A DNA stretch of 64,000 nt, taken from positions 695,001 to 759,000 of the forward strand of contig NW_026705315.1 in the NCBI RefSeq assembly GCF_029867415.1. The letters are read 5' to 3'. Below are positions 20,263 to 31,995 of the stretch, one piece after another. The position numbers and the translations under genes were made by a program. The notes under the pieces were generated by a model. The model saw only the letters and a program-made list of their open reading frames with translations. It did no database searches and had not been told where the DNA came from. Numbering within the stretch: position 1 is the stretch's first letter; each line of letters starts with the position of its first letter. Origin of the DNA: Vicia villosa (taxonomy: Eukaryota; Streptophyta; Magnoliopsida; Fabales; Fabaceae).

Positions 20263-21723
20263 ATGGAAATCCTCGTCCGTAAGCCTTTCTTTCTCAACTT
20301 CAAGAAAGTACCTACTATATTAAAGCTCTTATGTGATGATATTACTGGTTCTCTCGTTCTCACCGAGCCTCTCAACAAACTGATAAGTTTGATGCGAACC
20401 AAAGTGGATGAAGCTCTCCTCAACTCCATGATGCAGTTTTATGATCCTCTTCTTCATTGTTTTACGTATAGAGATTTTCAATTGGTACCAACATTGGAAG
20501 AGTTTTCTCACATGATGGACATCCCCATACCTGATCAAATTCCTTACACTGGTGAGGAAGGAGGTCCTAAGTTGGAAGACATTGCTGCTGCTTTACACGT
20601 ACCAAGGGCGGAAATTAACAAGGTTTGGATTAATAGAAGAGACTATTCTGGGATACCTGTGGATTTCTTATACGAGAAGGCCAAGATTTTTGCTAAAGCC
20701 TTAAGCATGGATGCTTTGGAAAGTGTTCTAACGTTGCTGATATATGGACAAGTTTTGTTTCACTTTTGCGACAAAGTTGTTGATAGGGTTGCTATTAAGA
20801 TCTTCCTTAGCAAGAATCCTGTTCCCACTCTACTTGGTGATTTATTGCATTCCATCAATGCTAGAGTATCAAAAAGACAAGGTTGTGTTCTCGGATGTAT
20901 TCCTCTTCTGCACAAGTGGTTTATTTCTCACTTGCCTCGATCAGTGATAAGGAATGAAGAAGGTTTGACTTGGATTCAGAGAATTATGAAGCTTTCTTAT
21001 GATGACATCATCTGGCATAAAAAAGAGTTCGAGGGAATCCAGTTATTTGATCGTTGCGGAGAATTCCCTAATGTGCCTCTTCTTGGTACCCGAGGGGGGA
21101 TCACTTACAATCCTATCCTTGCTCGACATCAGTTTGGTTTTGCTTTGAAAGATAGGCCACATTCCATATATCTTAGTGCGGAAAATTTCGACTACGATTC
21201 CGATACAACCGGAAAAAAGGGCCGTTTCATTAAAGCTTGGTACGAGGTAAAAAAGGTGGGTATAAGAGATTTGGGATTAAGAAACCATACTCCTTCAGAC
21301 CTCTATTTTAGATGGATTTACGATCGAGTCGTTGAGTTTGGAATACCATATCCATCTGACACACCTATAGTTCCAAAGATTACTCCCCCAGTCATTCCTG
21401 TAGAGGTGGAGCCTTATGTACCCGCTCCGGACGAAGACCTTGCTGCCATTGTTGCTTGCTTGAGGCAAGAAAAAGTTGACCTTGAAAAGCGCTTACGTGA
21501 GGTTGAGGCTGAAAAAGCAGTGTTAGTGGCTGATGCTAAAGAGCGAGACGATATGCTTGACTATTTCTCCCGTAAATAGAAGATCGAAGATTTTATCTCT
21601 CCAGATCAAATACATTCATGGGAACAAGAGATTGATAGGCTTGTTCAGGAAAGGAACGAAATGATCAAAGCTCATAAAGAAGAGATCAGGAGTTTGAAAA
21701 GGAAGTGCCGACTTGAAGATTGA
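20263..21723 (+). pseudogene. Ogre ORF1 protein (plant-mobile-domain-like), one nonsense codon
   Basis: Begins at the ATG MEILVRKPFFLNFKK and is open for 438 codons to a TAG at 21577-21579, then continues in the same frame (KIEDFISPDQIHSWEQE) to a TGA at 21721-21723. The body has RDFQLVPTLEEFSHMM, IYLSAENFDYDS and WIYDRVVEFGIPYP motifs typical of the ORF1 placed between the 5' LTR and gag in Ogre elements. The C-terminus (IVACLRQEKVDLEKRLREVE onward) is a coiled coil. Function is unknown in the family. The in-frame continuation after the stop shows a recent nonsense mutation that removes the last 47 residues. Confidence 0.85.
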
Positions 21724-21975
21724 TTTCTATTTACTTTTGTTTTGTTTATTATTATTTTCAATACTTTTTGATGTAACTATAAAACCTATAATATATTGGT
21801 TTTCAGTTGAGTTATTAATTTGTTTTGCTTTTATTATTATTTTTTTTAAATGTGTTAAAAATCCTTTAACTCCTTGAAAACATTGCATACTCATACGCAT
21901 ATCATTCATAAACATTACATCACAGGATTTTATAAGCAGGTCTCTCATCTTTCCGCTGTTTATTTCAGTAAGGAA

Positions 21976-24900
21976 ATGGATCTCGAACAATCTGTCAAGA
22001 ATCTCCAAGCTCATAATGCTGAATTCCAAGCTCTGATCTTGAATTTGTCCAAAGGGCAAGACGAACTGAAATCCCTTCTGACTAAGAAGAAGAATAAGGC
22101 TAGGAAACCAGTGGGTGTTCTCAACCTGGGAAGAAGATTCAAAGGCCCTCTCAAAAAGGCTGAAGAAGCTGAAATTCCCAAAGACAATGAAGAAGATGAT
22201 GATGATGATGCTAGTGTCAAGACCAACGCCGAAAGCAATGTAGGCTCTGCTAATCACGACGACAATGAGGAAGACTATTTCCATGAAGAAGACTATGCTG
22301 AAGAGAAGTACAGGCTACTAGAGGAACGGTTGAGAAATATGGAAATTCAGAAGGTACCTGGGCTGGATTTTGAAGAGTTGGGGCTCATTCCTGGAGTCGT
22401 CATTCCTTCAAAGTTCAAAACCCCAACCTTTGCTAAATATGATGGAGTTTCCTGCCCCAAGATGCATCTGAGATCATATGTGAGGAAGATCCAACCTCAT
22501 ACTGAAGACAAGAGACTGTGGATTCATTTCTTCCAAGAGAGTCTGTTTGGGACTCAACTGGAATGGTACTATCAGCTGGAGAGTGCCAGCATTCGCACTT
22601 GGGAGGATATGGCTGCTGCTTTCTACAAGCAATATCAATACAATGTTGACCTTGCACCAACTCGCATGCAATTGCAAAACATGTCTATGGGGCCTAAATA
22701 AAGTTTCAAGGAGTATGCTCAAAAAATGGAGAGATCTAGCTGGAAGAGTTCAACCTTCCTTGACCGATAAAGAATTGGTGGACATGTTCACGGGTACACT
22801 AACTGGGCCGTTCTATAGTCACTTGCTGGGTAGTTCCTCATCTGGTTTCACTGATCTCATATTGATTGGAGAACGTGTTGAGAGTGGTATTCGAAGTGGG
22901 AAGATTTAGGTAGGCGCCACCTCTAGTACTGCAAAGAAACCATGCCATGGAAGAAATGAGTCTAATGTTGTTCATAGTCAGAGGGGTCGTAATAAGAAGG
23001 ATCATAATCAGTCTGTTGGGGCCGTTCTAATCTCTACACCAACACCTCAGTAAACCCCCAGACAAGGGTATCAGCGTAGGTCAGACGCACCTAGAAGGCA
23101 ATTCACTAAGATCAACATGCCTTTATCTCAAGCTCTCCAACATCTGTTAAAGGCCAATTTGATCACTATAAGAGATCCACCCAAGAATGTCACTCCTACA
23201 TCTCCAAACTATGATCCTAATGCAAAATGTGTCTACCACTCCAATTGTCCTGGACACCATGCTGATAACTGCTGGGCATTGAAAAATAAGATTCAAGACA
23301 TGATAGATGCTGGCAAAATCGAGTTCGAACCTCCAAAAACTCCGAATGTTATTACTGCCCCTATGCCAAAGCATGACAAAACCGTTAATGCTATCATGGA
23401 CACGGTCTATGTCTATGATGTGAGAGATCTGTCAACTCCACTCCTGGATATCAAGAGAAAGCTCCTGCAAGCCGGTTTATTTCCAGGGTGCGACCCAGGT
23501 TGTTATTATTGTGGATCCCAACCCAATGGTTGTGAGAACCTGAAAAGAGGAATTCAAGGCTGGATGGATCGTTGCACTATCAGGTTTGAAAAGATTCTTT
23601 CTATAGAGAATTTGTGCGAAGGTTTCTCCCGTGGCTTAAAGATTGAAGATGTATCAGTGATTTCCAAAGCTCCACTGAAGATCCCAACCAAGGCTCCATT
23701 CAAGATTTCTGCTGAACCCCGTGTGGCTCCTGTGATCATCACTAAGCCTGGTCCAATTCCATATTCTTCTGATAAGGCTATCCCTTGGAACTATGGTGTC
23801 GAGGTCTATATTCAGGGGGTTAAACAAGAGCTTGTATCCGACAAGGTTGTTGAAGACGTTAATCCTGATGTGGGTAATATTGCTGGAACTAGTAAAGTGA
23901 CAAGAAGTGGAAGAGTGTTTTCTCCAAAAATCTCTCCAAACACTGCTGCACCTGCTGGTACCCCTACTCCTAATCAGAATGCTGATACCCGAGGTAAAGG
24001 GCCGTTGCATGGACCCATCCAGACACCAGTTGAGACTGTTACTAAAAATCCATCTCCTGAAGAAGCCAATGAGTTCTTGAAGATCATCCGCAAAAGTGAT
24101 TATGACATTGTTGAACAGATGGGGCATAATCCTTCCAAGATCTCTATGTTGTCACTCCTAAGTTGTTCCAAGACTCACGCTAAAGCTATGATGAAGTTCC
24201 TAGAGGCTGCCCATGTGCCACAAGAGATTTCTGTCACCCAACTCAAGAATTGTATCGCAAATTTGACGATAGACAATTACCTTGGGTTTTCTGATGCTGA
24301 TCTGAGCCCCAGTGAAAAGAATCATAACAAGGCGCTGCACATTTCCATTGAATGTGGGGGCACCACTCTAGCCCACGTATTAGTTGACAATGGTTCATCT
24401 CTGAATGTGCTACCCAAGTTGGTGTTGGACAAACTCAACCATGAAGGAATCATGTTGAAATCTAGTGATGTGATAGTGAAAGCTTTCAATGGTTCAATGA
24501 GTACGGTATATGGTGAAGTGGAGCTCCCAATCAGAGTAGGTTCCCAGACTTTCAACACTGTGTTCTATGTGATGGACATCCATCCCGCTTATTCCTGTCT
24601 GCTTGGGCGCCCTTGGATACATGAGGCAAATGCTGTGACTTCGACTCTGCATCAAAAACTGAAATATCCGGCGAAAGGCAAGATTGTCACTGTGTATGGT
24701 GAGGAAGAATACATGGTGAGCTTCATAGATGAGACCAAGTATGTTGAGTTCATTGGAGAAGCTTTTGAATCTCCCCGTCAAGCGTTTGAATTGGTCCCTC
24801 AATTGGTTCCGGAGACTAAGCCTATCCATGCCATTCCTAAAGTTACTAGAATCCCTCCTACAATGGCTTCTTTGAAAGATGCTAGGGCTGTGGTAGAAGA

Positions 24901-25164
24901 AGGAGGTTGTACTATCTGGGGGAAACTCCCTGACATTCCTTACAAATCCAACAAATGGGGTTTAGGCTGCACTACTAAAGATCAGAATGGAGAACGACAC
25001 TCTCGTCCAGAAGGTTTGAAGAATCATTTCATCAGCAAAGGGGTCAATGCCATTGGAGGAGATGAAGATAACTGCAACTTGGACAAGTGGGTCTTTCCTA
25101 CACCAGACAAAGGGATGGGAAATTGGAAGACCGAAGACATTGTCTCTATCTCCTATAGTCATGG
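21976..25164 (+). pseudogene. Ogre gag and aspartic protease, with frameshift and stops
   Basis: Starts MDLEQSVKNLQAHNAEF (coiled coil), then an acidic linker and the gag core (YDGVSCPKMHLRSYVRKIQ, RIWLLLSTSN region). A stop at 22699-22701 and a frame change around 22700 split it; LAGRVQPSLTDKELVDMF continues in another frame. Two more stops fall near 22907 and 23053. A CHHC-like zinc motif CVYHSNCPGHHADNC lies near 23230-23275, and the retropepsin motif LVDNGSSLNVLP at about 24385-24420 is followed by YSCLLGRPWIHE. The exon ends at GG|GTAATT (25164), the donor of the pol intron. Role: capsid and polyprotein processing. Confidence 0.88.
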
Positions 25165-25424
25165 GTAATTGCCATTTCTAGTTTTTTTTCCTTTCCTTTA
25201 TGTTTCCCAATTTTATTTTCTGTATTTCAATAAACAATAAACTTTAAAGCCGTGTGTCTTGCCCGGGGCACAACGGTCCATTTGTTAGGGCTTGTCATCT
25301 CATAAGCATATTTTCATTCAATAAAGCATTGGATGTTTCGTATTCAAAATTGTGTGTTCGTTTTTATTTTCTTTACTTTTCTATAGATATGTGTTCTTAC
25401 ACACACCCACATAATACGTTGCAG
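25165..25424 (+). other. Ogre-type intron between protease and reverse transcriptase
   Basis: 260 bp with donor GG|GTAATT at 25165 and acceptor TTGCAG ending at 25424. Removing it joins the protease frame (codon GG-) to -A TCC of the RT exon in matching phase 2, bypassing the TAA at 25166-25168 and giving one continuous reading frame into ISTLDPIDNDPAIAKYDF. An intron at this place is a known peculiarity of Ogre elements and may set the Gag-Prot to Pol ratio by alternative splicing. Confidence 0.85.
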
Positions 25425-26999
25425 ATCCATATCCACTCTGGATCCTATTGATAACGACCCTGCTATTGCTAAATATGACTTTGAAAATCCGATCTACCAA
25501 GCTGAGGATGAAGGTGAGGAAGATTGTGAAGTGCCTAGAGAACTTGCCAGATTGCTAGAGCAAGAAGAAAAGACTATACAGCCGCATGAAGAGCCAATTG
25601 AGGTTGTGAATATAGGTACCGACGAAGAAAAGAAAGAAATCAAGATAGGGGCCGAGCTAGAGGATATTGTCAAACAGAGATTGATTCAGATGCTACGAGA
25701 CAATGTTGAGATATTTGCTTGGTTCTACGAAGATATGCCTGGGCTCGATACTGATATTGTGGTTCACCGTCTACCTATCAAAGAAAACAGTCCTCCGATT
25801 AAACAGAAGTTACGAAGAAGCAGACCTGACATGGGTCAGAAGATCAAAGAAGAGGTTGAGAAACAATTCAAGGCCGGTTTCTTGAAAGTCGTGATTTATC
25901 CACCATGGATTGCCAATATAGTACCGGTACCTAAGAAGGACGGAAAGGTCAGAATGTGTGTAGACTATCGAGATTTGAATCGAGCAAGTCCTAAAGATGA
26001 TTTTCCCCTACCACATATTGACATCCTAGTTAATAGTACTGCGCAGTGCAAAGTGTTTTCTTTCATGGACGGTTTCTCAGGTTATAATCAGATTAAGATG
26101 GCACCCGAAGACATGGAAAAGACAACTTTCACTACTCCTTGGGGCACCTTTTGTTACAAGGTCATGCCATTTGGGTTGAAGAACGCAGGGGCAACGTATC
26201 AGCGTGCGATGGTAGCTCTGTTCCATGATATGATTCACAAAGAAATAGAGGTCTATGTTGATGATATGATTGCGAAGTCCAACACTGAAGAAGAACATTT
26301 GGTCCACCTGCAGAAATTGTTTAATAGGCTGAAGAAATACCAGTTGAGACTGAATCCAAACAAGTTCAATTTTGGGGTGAGGTCTGGTAAACTACAGGAG
26401 TTCGTTGTTAGCAGTAAAGGTATTGAAGTCGACCCTGCGAAAGTAAAAGCCATACAAGAAATGCCGGTTCCAAGGAATGAGAAAGAAGTTAGAGGATTCT
26501 TGGGACGTTTGAATTACATTGCCAGGTTTATTTCCCATCTGACCGATACTTGTGAGCCGATCTTCAAGTTACTAAGGAAAGATAAAGTAGTGAAATGGAA
26601 TGACCAATGCCAAGAAGCTTTTGACAAGATCAAGAAGTATCTTCAAATACCTCCGATTATGATACCACCCGTGGAGGGAAGACCTCTAATTATGTACTTA
26701 ACAGTGTTGGAGAATTCAATGGGGTGTGTACTGGGGCAACATGACGAGTCTGGTCGAAGAGAGCATGCAATATACTACCTCAGCAAAAAGTTTACCGACT
26801 GTGAAACAAGATACTCACTGCTCGAGAAAACTTGATGTGCTTTGGCATGGGCTGCTCGCCGACTGAGATAGTATATGTTAAACCATACCACTTTGTTGAT
26901 CTCTAGAATGGATCCTATCAAGTATGTATTTGAGAAACCCGCTCTCTCTGGACGAATAGCAAGATGGCAAATGATACCAACAGAATACGACATTTAGTA
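25425..26999 (+). pseudogene. Ogre reverse transcriptase and RNase H, three nonsense codons
   Basis: Same frame as the spliced protease exon. RT motifs: KKDGKVRMCVDYRDLN, FPLPHIDILV, FSFMDGFSGYNQIKM, PFGLKNAGATYQRAM, VYVDDMIAKS (the catalytic YVDD box) and FLGRLNYIARFI. RNase H begins about 26680 (MYLTVLENSMGCVLGQ, AIYYLSKKFTDCETRYS). Stops at 26833-26835, 26869-26871 and 26996-26998 interrupt the RNase H end; the residues around them (CALAWAARRLR, RIARWQMIPTEYDI) still match the family, so these are point mutations in an otherwise continuous frame. Confidence 0.9.
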
Positions 27000-28833
27000 T
27001 ACAACACAGAAAGCAATCAAAGGAAGCGTGTTGGCAAATCACTTGGCCCAACAAGCTGCAGACGATTACCAATCCATGAGTTTTGAATTCCCCGATGAAG
27101 ATGTTATGTTTGTTACTGATTACGAACAACCTGGTCCGGATGAAGGACCTGAACCAGGATCCCGATGGACCATGGTTTTTGACGGAGCTTCGAATGCACT
27201 TGGTAATGGTATTGGCGCTGTGATTATCTCTCTTACAGGTGGACACACCCCGTTTACAACAAGATTATGTTTCAATTGTACTAACAATATGGCTCAGTAT
27301 GAAGCGTGTACATTAGGACTCAGAGCTGCTATCGACTTAAGAATCAAGTTCTTGGAAGTATATGGGGATTCAGCCCTAGTAATTAGTCAGATCAAAGGAG
27401 AATGGGACACGAAGCATCCTAATCTCATGCCTTACAAGGATTTGGTGTTATCTTTGATTCCTCATTTCGAAGAGATTACTTTTGAACACATTCCCCGAGA
27501 GGAGAATCAATTGGCAGACGCATTAGCTACTATGTCATCCATGTTCAAGGTCAGATGGGACAACGAAGCTCCTATAGTTATCATAGAAAGGCATGACGAA
27601 CCGGCATACTGTTACGAGATAGCTACTGACGAGGTTGAAGAAAAGCCATGGTTTTATGAAGTAAAAAGATATCTCGAAGCTCAAGAATACCCCGAAGGGG
27701 CATCTATCGATGACAAGAAGTTATTAAGGAGATTCGCCTCCAAGTTCTTTCTGAACAACGAAACCTTATACAAGCGTAATCATGATTCAACCCTGCTTCA
27801 TTGTATGAACAAGAAGGAAGCAGAAGAGATTATGGAATATATGCATGACGGTACCTTTGGAACTCATTCTAGTGGACACACTATGGCTAAAAAGATTCTG
27901 AAAGCGGGTTACTACTGGTCCACTATGGAAACTAACTGCCATCAACATTCTAGAACTTGCCACAAATGCCAGATATACGCTGACAAAGTACACGTACCTC
28001 CAGTTCCTCTAAATGTTATGACTGCTCCTTGGCCTTTTGCAATGTGGGGCATTGATATGATCGGGGAAATCAAACCTACTGCTTCATTCGCCTCCGTTAC
28101 CAAGAATGTGGTGGCCCGATTCATTAAGCACAACCTTATTTTTCGGTATGGCATCCCCGAAAGGATTATCACGGACAATGGTACCAACCTGAACAACAAG
28201 ATGATTACTGAGCTCTGCATGCAGTTCAAGATCAAGCACCACAATTCTTCTCCTTATAGACCGAAGATGAATGGCGCAGTAGAGGCCGCCAACAAGAACA
28301 TAAAGAAGATTGTACAGAAGGTGATGGTGACTTATAAGGATTGTCATGAGATGTTACCATTTTCTCTTCATGGTTACCATACCTCAGCACGTACTTCAAC
28401 TGGGGCAACCCCGTTCTCACTAGTCTATGGTATGGAAACAGTATTACCGATTGAAGTTCAGATTCTGTCTCTGAGGATCATGAAGAACGCAGAGTTAGAC
28501 GAAGATGAATGGATCCAGACTCGACTAGACCAAATAAACCTAATTGATGAGAAGAGACTTGCGGCTGTTTGTCATGGGCAGTTATATTAGAAGCGTATGA
28601 TCAAGGCATTCAACAAAAGAGTCAAGCAACAAGCATACCAGACTGGTGACTTGGTTATAAAGCGAATTATTCTACCACAAGGCGATCCAAGGGGCAAGTG
28701 GACTCCCATATATGAAGGACCATTTGTAATCAAGAAGATATTCTCTGGAGGAGCAATGATACTCACTACTATGGATGGGGAAGACTTTCCACACCATGTG
28801 AACGCAGACATAGTCAAAAAATACTACGCATAA
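27000..28833 (+). pseudogene. Ogre second RNase H and integrase; integrase core deletion
   Basis: RWTMVFDGASNALGNGIGAV through FEHIPREENQLADALATM (about 27160-27530) is the second, plant-acquired RNase H of the Tat/Ogre clade. Integrase follows: an HHCC-type zinc region (H near HSSGHTMAKKIL, CHKCQIYADK), core start MWGIDMIGEI, TDNGTNL, and KMNGAVEAANKNIKK with the acidic E. Between IKPTAS and FASVTKNVV (about 28080-28095) the usual stretch with the conserved DYFTKW block is missing, an in-frame deletion. A TAG at 28588-28590 separates the C-terminal part (WTPIYEGPFVIKKIF), which ends at 28833. Confidence 0.87.
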
Positions 28834-29980
28834 ATAAGACCCGCTAGGTCGACGTACCTAAGCAAAAGTAAGGGCATCCCGACGAACCAAAAGGGTTCGT
28901 GCAAAAATTAGGGATATATATATAAAAAAAATGTACACCCGGCAAGTTGAAAACCCGAAAGGGCGACTTGGGCAAAAAAAGGGTATCTTGGTAGGCTGAA
29001 AACCTGAAAAGACGGCCTAGGCAAAAGTTAAGGATTAAAGCGTACGACTATGTCTCGTTCAAATCACTCAGTTATATTAGCGATTTCAAAGGGCACGGAC
29101 CGGTTCAATCATCTTTCTCCAACAAGCAAGGGATGAGATGCTCGAAGACATAATGGCAATAGCAGAGTTGAAGCTCAATAGGATTGTTTTAACATAGCTA
29201 TTTTTTCTTTTGTTTTACTTTGTACCTTTGTACCTTTTTAAAAAAAAACACACAAATGTTCTTCTATCGTTTTGCCTATTCATGGCTCTTTCTTAATATA
29301 AGTCATTTCTTTTCTACAGTCCTGGGTTTTTTCTTAATTTCGAATGCGCAAACGTCCAATGATAATCTTGAATGAACATATGCATATGAACATGTTTAAC
29401 ATTTATCTTTTCCTTTGCAAAATATATGTATGTTTGTAAAAAACAGGGAAGGCAATTAGACAATGTCTAAGTAATCCAGAGGTTCTCCCTTAAAGTCAAT
29501 AGTCTGGAAGGATCCCCACAGAATAATCATTAAAAAGCTCCCTTCCCAACAGAGACTTAGTTCCTCAACGAAGTTTACATCTTCGACACTGCTGGTTCCC
29601 CGATACTATTCTCTTCTCCAAACAGGGTTATTCAGTTCTCTTGTCCCCAGCCAGGGTACATCAAGATCAATCATTCAAATGGCTATCCCCAAGCAAGAAT
29701 CACAAATCCCCAGCTGAGCATCTTCAAAACGAGATCAGATATCGGAATCACATTGATATGGAGATTTATTTTCTCAATCAAGACATGATAAATCATATTC
29801 ATACATCATATGTCATAAACATATTCATACAATGCATACATTACCTAATAATAAATTCATACATAACATGCAAGTTTCTCATTTATTTTGAGAAACTCGT
29901 CACATAATACATGCATCATGACATTGCATAAAGACTAACTTTACCTCCTTCAGGATACAGGTACAAGCAGACGAACAATA
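28834..29980 (+). other. Ogre 3' untranslated region, non-coding
   Basis: About 1.1 kb after the pol stop. A short repeated motif at 28940-29030 (GTTGAAAACCCGAAAGGGCG, later GCTGAAAACCTGAAAAGACG) is seen; no gene. The frame at 29641-29907 is fortuitous. Confidence 0.6.
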
Positions 29981-29989
29981 GCTCTGATC

Positions 29990-30545
29990 TAATTCAGTTA
30001 CTACGAATGGTACTGACACAGTCAACTCTCAAGGATCTAATTCCACCATCACGAACGGTGTGGACACGATCAACCTCCCAAAAGTCTAATTCAGTTACTA
30101 CGAACGGTGCTGACACGACAAAAAGATCTAATTCAGTTACTACGAACAGTACTGACACGGTCAACCTTCCAAGATCTAATTCCATCATCACGAACGGTGT
30201 GGACACGATCAACTTTCCAACGTCTAATTCAGTTACTATGAACGGTGCTGACACGACAAAATTTCAAATATCTAATTCAGTTACTACGAACGGTGCTGAC
30301 ACGATCGACCTTCAAAGATCTAATTCTATCATCAGGAACGGTGTAGACACGATCCACTTTTCCAAAGTCTAATTCAGTTACTACGAATGGTGCTGACACG
30401 ACAAAGAGATCTAATTCAGTTACTACGAACGGTGCTGACACGATCGACCTTCAAAGATCAAATTCTATCATCACGAACGGTGTAGACACGATAAACTTTT
30501 CCAAAGTCTAATTCAGTTACTACAAACGGTGCTGACTCGACTATA
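29990..30545 (+). repeat. Tandem repeat array in the Ogre 3' UTR
   Basis: About twelve units built on TCTAATTCAGTTACTACGAA CGGTGCTGACACG and a variant with CCATCATCACGAA and GTGTGGACACG, alternating so that the higher-order period is about 90-100 bp. Such arrays in the 3' UTR are characteristic of Ogre-type elements and are considered a source of satellite DNA. The continuous reading frames across it (30007-30372 on one strand, 29994-30254 on the other) are by-products of the repeat. Confidence 0.9.
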
Positions 30546-30778
30546 ATTTAACAACTACTTCCCAACACTTCAAATTCAGATATATTCTAACGTACGATTT
30601 ATTCTGACTTTCAAGACAGGTGGCATCTTAAAGCCCACTCCATATCCTCAATATCCGGATGGCATCTCTAAGCCCATCTTCGATGGTACAAATTTTTGGG
30701 TACTCTAGTGTTCAATCCTCTTCCACCTTCAAATACCGATTCGCATACAAACCACTCTACATCTTCAGGTTTAAGAAA

Positions 30779-30794
30779 ATTGGACAGGGGCAGC
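30779..30794 (+). other. Polypurine-tract-like site before the 3' LTR
   Basis: TTGGACAGGGGCAGC immediately precedes TGTCATACC. The same ACAGGGGCAGC precedes the 3' LTR at 48484, which supports its role as the plus-strand priming site. Confidence 0.75.
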
Positions 30795-31993
30795 TGTCAT
30801 ACCCCAAAAATTTCCCATCCCATCTCTCTTATTCAAACTCATATCAAAGCGCAATGCTCAAAGACACACCCTCCTAAACGATGGCTCAAGGAATTAGGGT
30901 TTTGATTTCTCTTAAGAAAATAAATGAATCAAAGGATCCAATGCATTTCATATGGCTTATGATGTTTCAAACTATCTCCATGACAAAATTCAGGCCTCAA
31001 ATCCAAGGATTGACTAGTCAATTGCTCAGAAAGTCAACAGTCGACTAGTTTGACCTAAAAGTCAACTGTGGTCAAAGTACAGTCAAAACTCCTGATCTTT
31101 TGTCAACAACCTTATTTTGAAGTATCATTCATCACTTGATCAAGAATTGATCATGATTCATCAAGAAAAGATCAGAAATCAACAAAACCAAAAAGTTTCT
31201 AAATTAGGGTTTTCATAGGAGAAACTCAACTAAACTTTGACCAGTCATAACTCCCACATGGAACATCAGAAATTTCCCATCCAAAGCTCATTTTGAAGAA
31301 AATTGAATTCTCTACAATTTTGTCTCTCACAAGCCAAGTTTAAAAATGCTTCATTTGAGAGATATGGATCAAAAGATCATAAGTCCCTACGATGCTGCCA
31401 TCAATTATATGATCTCGTCTCTCGAGGTTGCCTACAAATGATATTATAGTCTCTTTCGATTGCTGAGGTGTCCTCTTGGTTGCCTAATAATGACTATTCT
31501 TATCCTTCCCTTAGACTACCTGCCTCTTCATGGCAGGGACAGTCTTGTGGCGAACGATACCTTCGACGACCCTTCAACCTCCAAGTAAAAGGACTTCCTA
31601 CCCTCCCATGGTATGGATAGCCCTGAAAGGCTAAAGGAACTCTTTTACAATGTTAAGGTAATTACCTCCTAATTTCTAGATCTGGTTTAAATCCTTTTTT
31701 TACTCTTTTCTCAAAAACCTTCAAAAAGCTACGCTTATTTACAAGCTAAAGTCTTATTTCATTTCTAAACTTTTGAAAACTAAAGGAACTAAGCAATTAA
31801 GAGCCCATGGAAAACCATGGATGCAAAGTGTGCCTTACACCTTCCCTTTGTATAAATTACCCCCCGAACTCAAAATTTCTTTTAAAGGTTTTTTCTGTTC
31901 TTTTAGCCTTTCTTTAATTTGGATAAAATAAAAGTCGGTGGCGACTCTTGCTTACTGCGACATTTTCTTTAAAAGTCAGTTCACCGTATTACA
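30795..31993 (+). repeat. 3' LTR of the Ogre-type element (1199 bp)
   Basis: TGTCATACCCCA start and GTATTACA end, abutting element A sequence at 31994. It differs from the 5' LTR by scattered substitutions and 1-bp indels, so insertion was moderately recent. Confidence 0.93.
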
Positions 31994-31995
31994 AA

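Larger units (their letters stand above)
18337..31993 (+). mobile_element. Complete Ogre/Tat-type Ty3/gypsy element (13.66 kb)
   Basis: Two LTRs (18337-19536 and 30795-31993) that look nearly identical by eye, primer site 19541-19558, ORF1 upstream of gag, gag-protease, an intron, RT-RNase H, a second RNase H, integrase, a tandem-repeat 3' region and a polypurine tract. ORF1, the pol intron and the dual RNase H are hallmarks of the Ogre/Tat group. Flanks CACAC (18332-18336) and AACAC (31994-31998) are a 5-bp duplication with one change, lying in the gag of element A. The LTRs (1.2 kb) are much shorter than those described for pea Ogre. The coding region has several stops, so it now depends on trans help. 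Confidence 0.93.

Noticed and set aside
30007..30372. 121-codon frame rich in SNSVTTNGADT repeats
   Set aside because: Reading of the tandem array in the Ogre 3' UTR; both strands are open there, which is typical of a stop-poor repeat, not of a gene.
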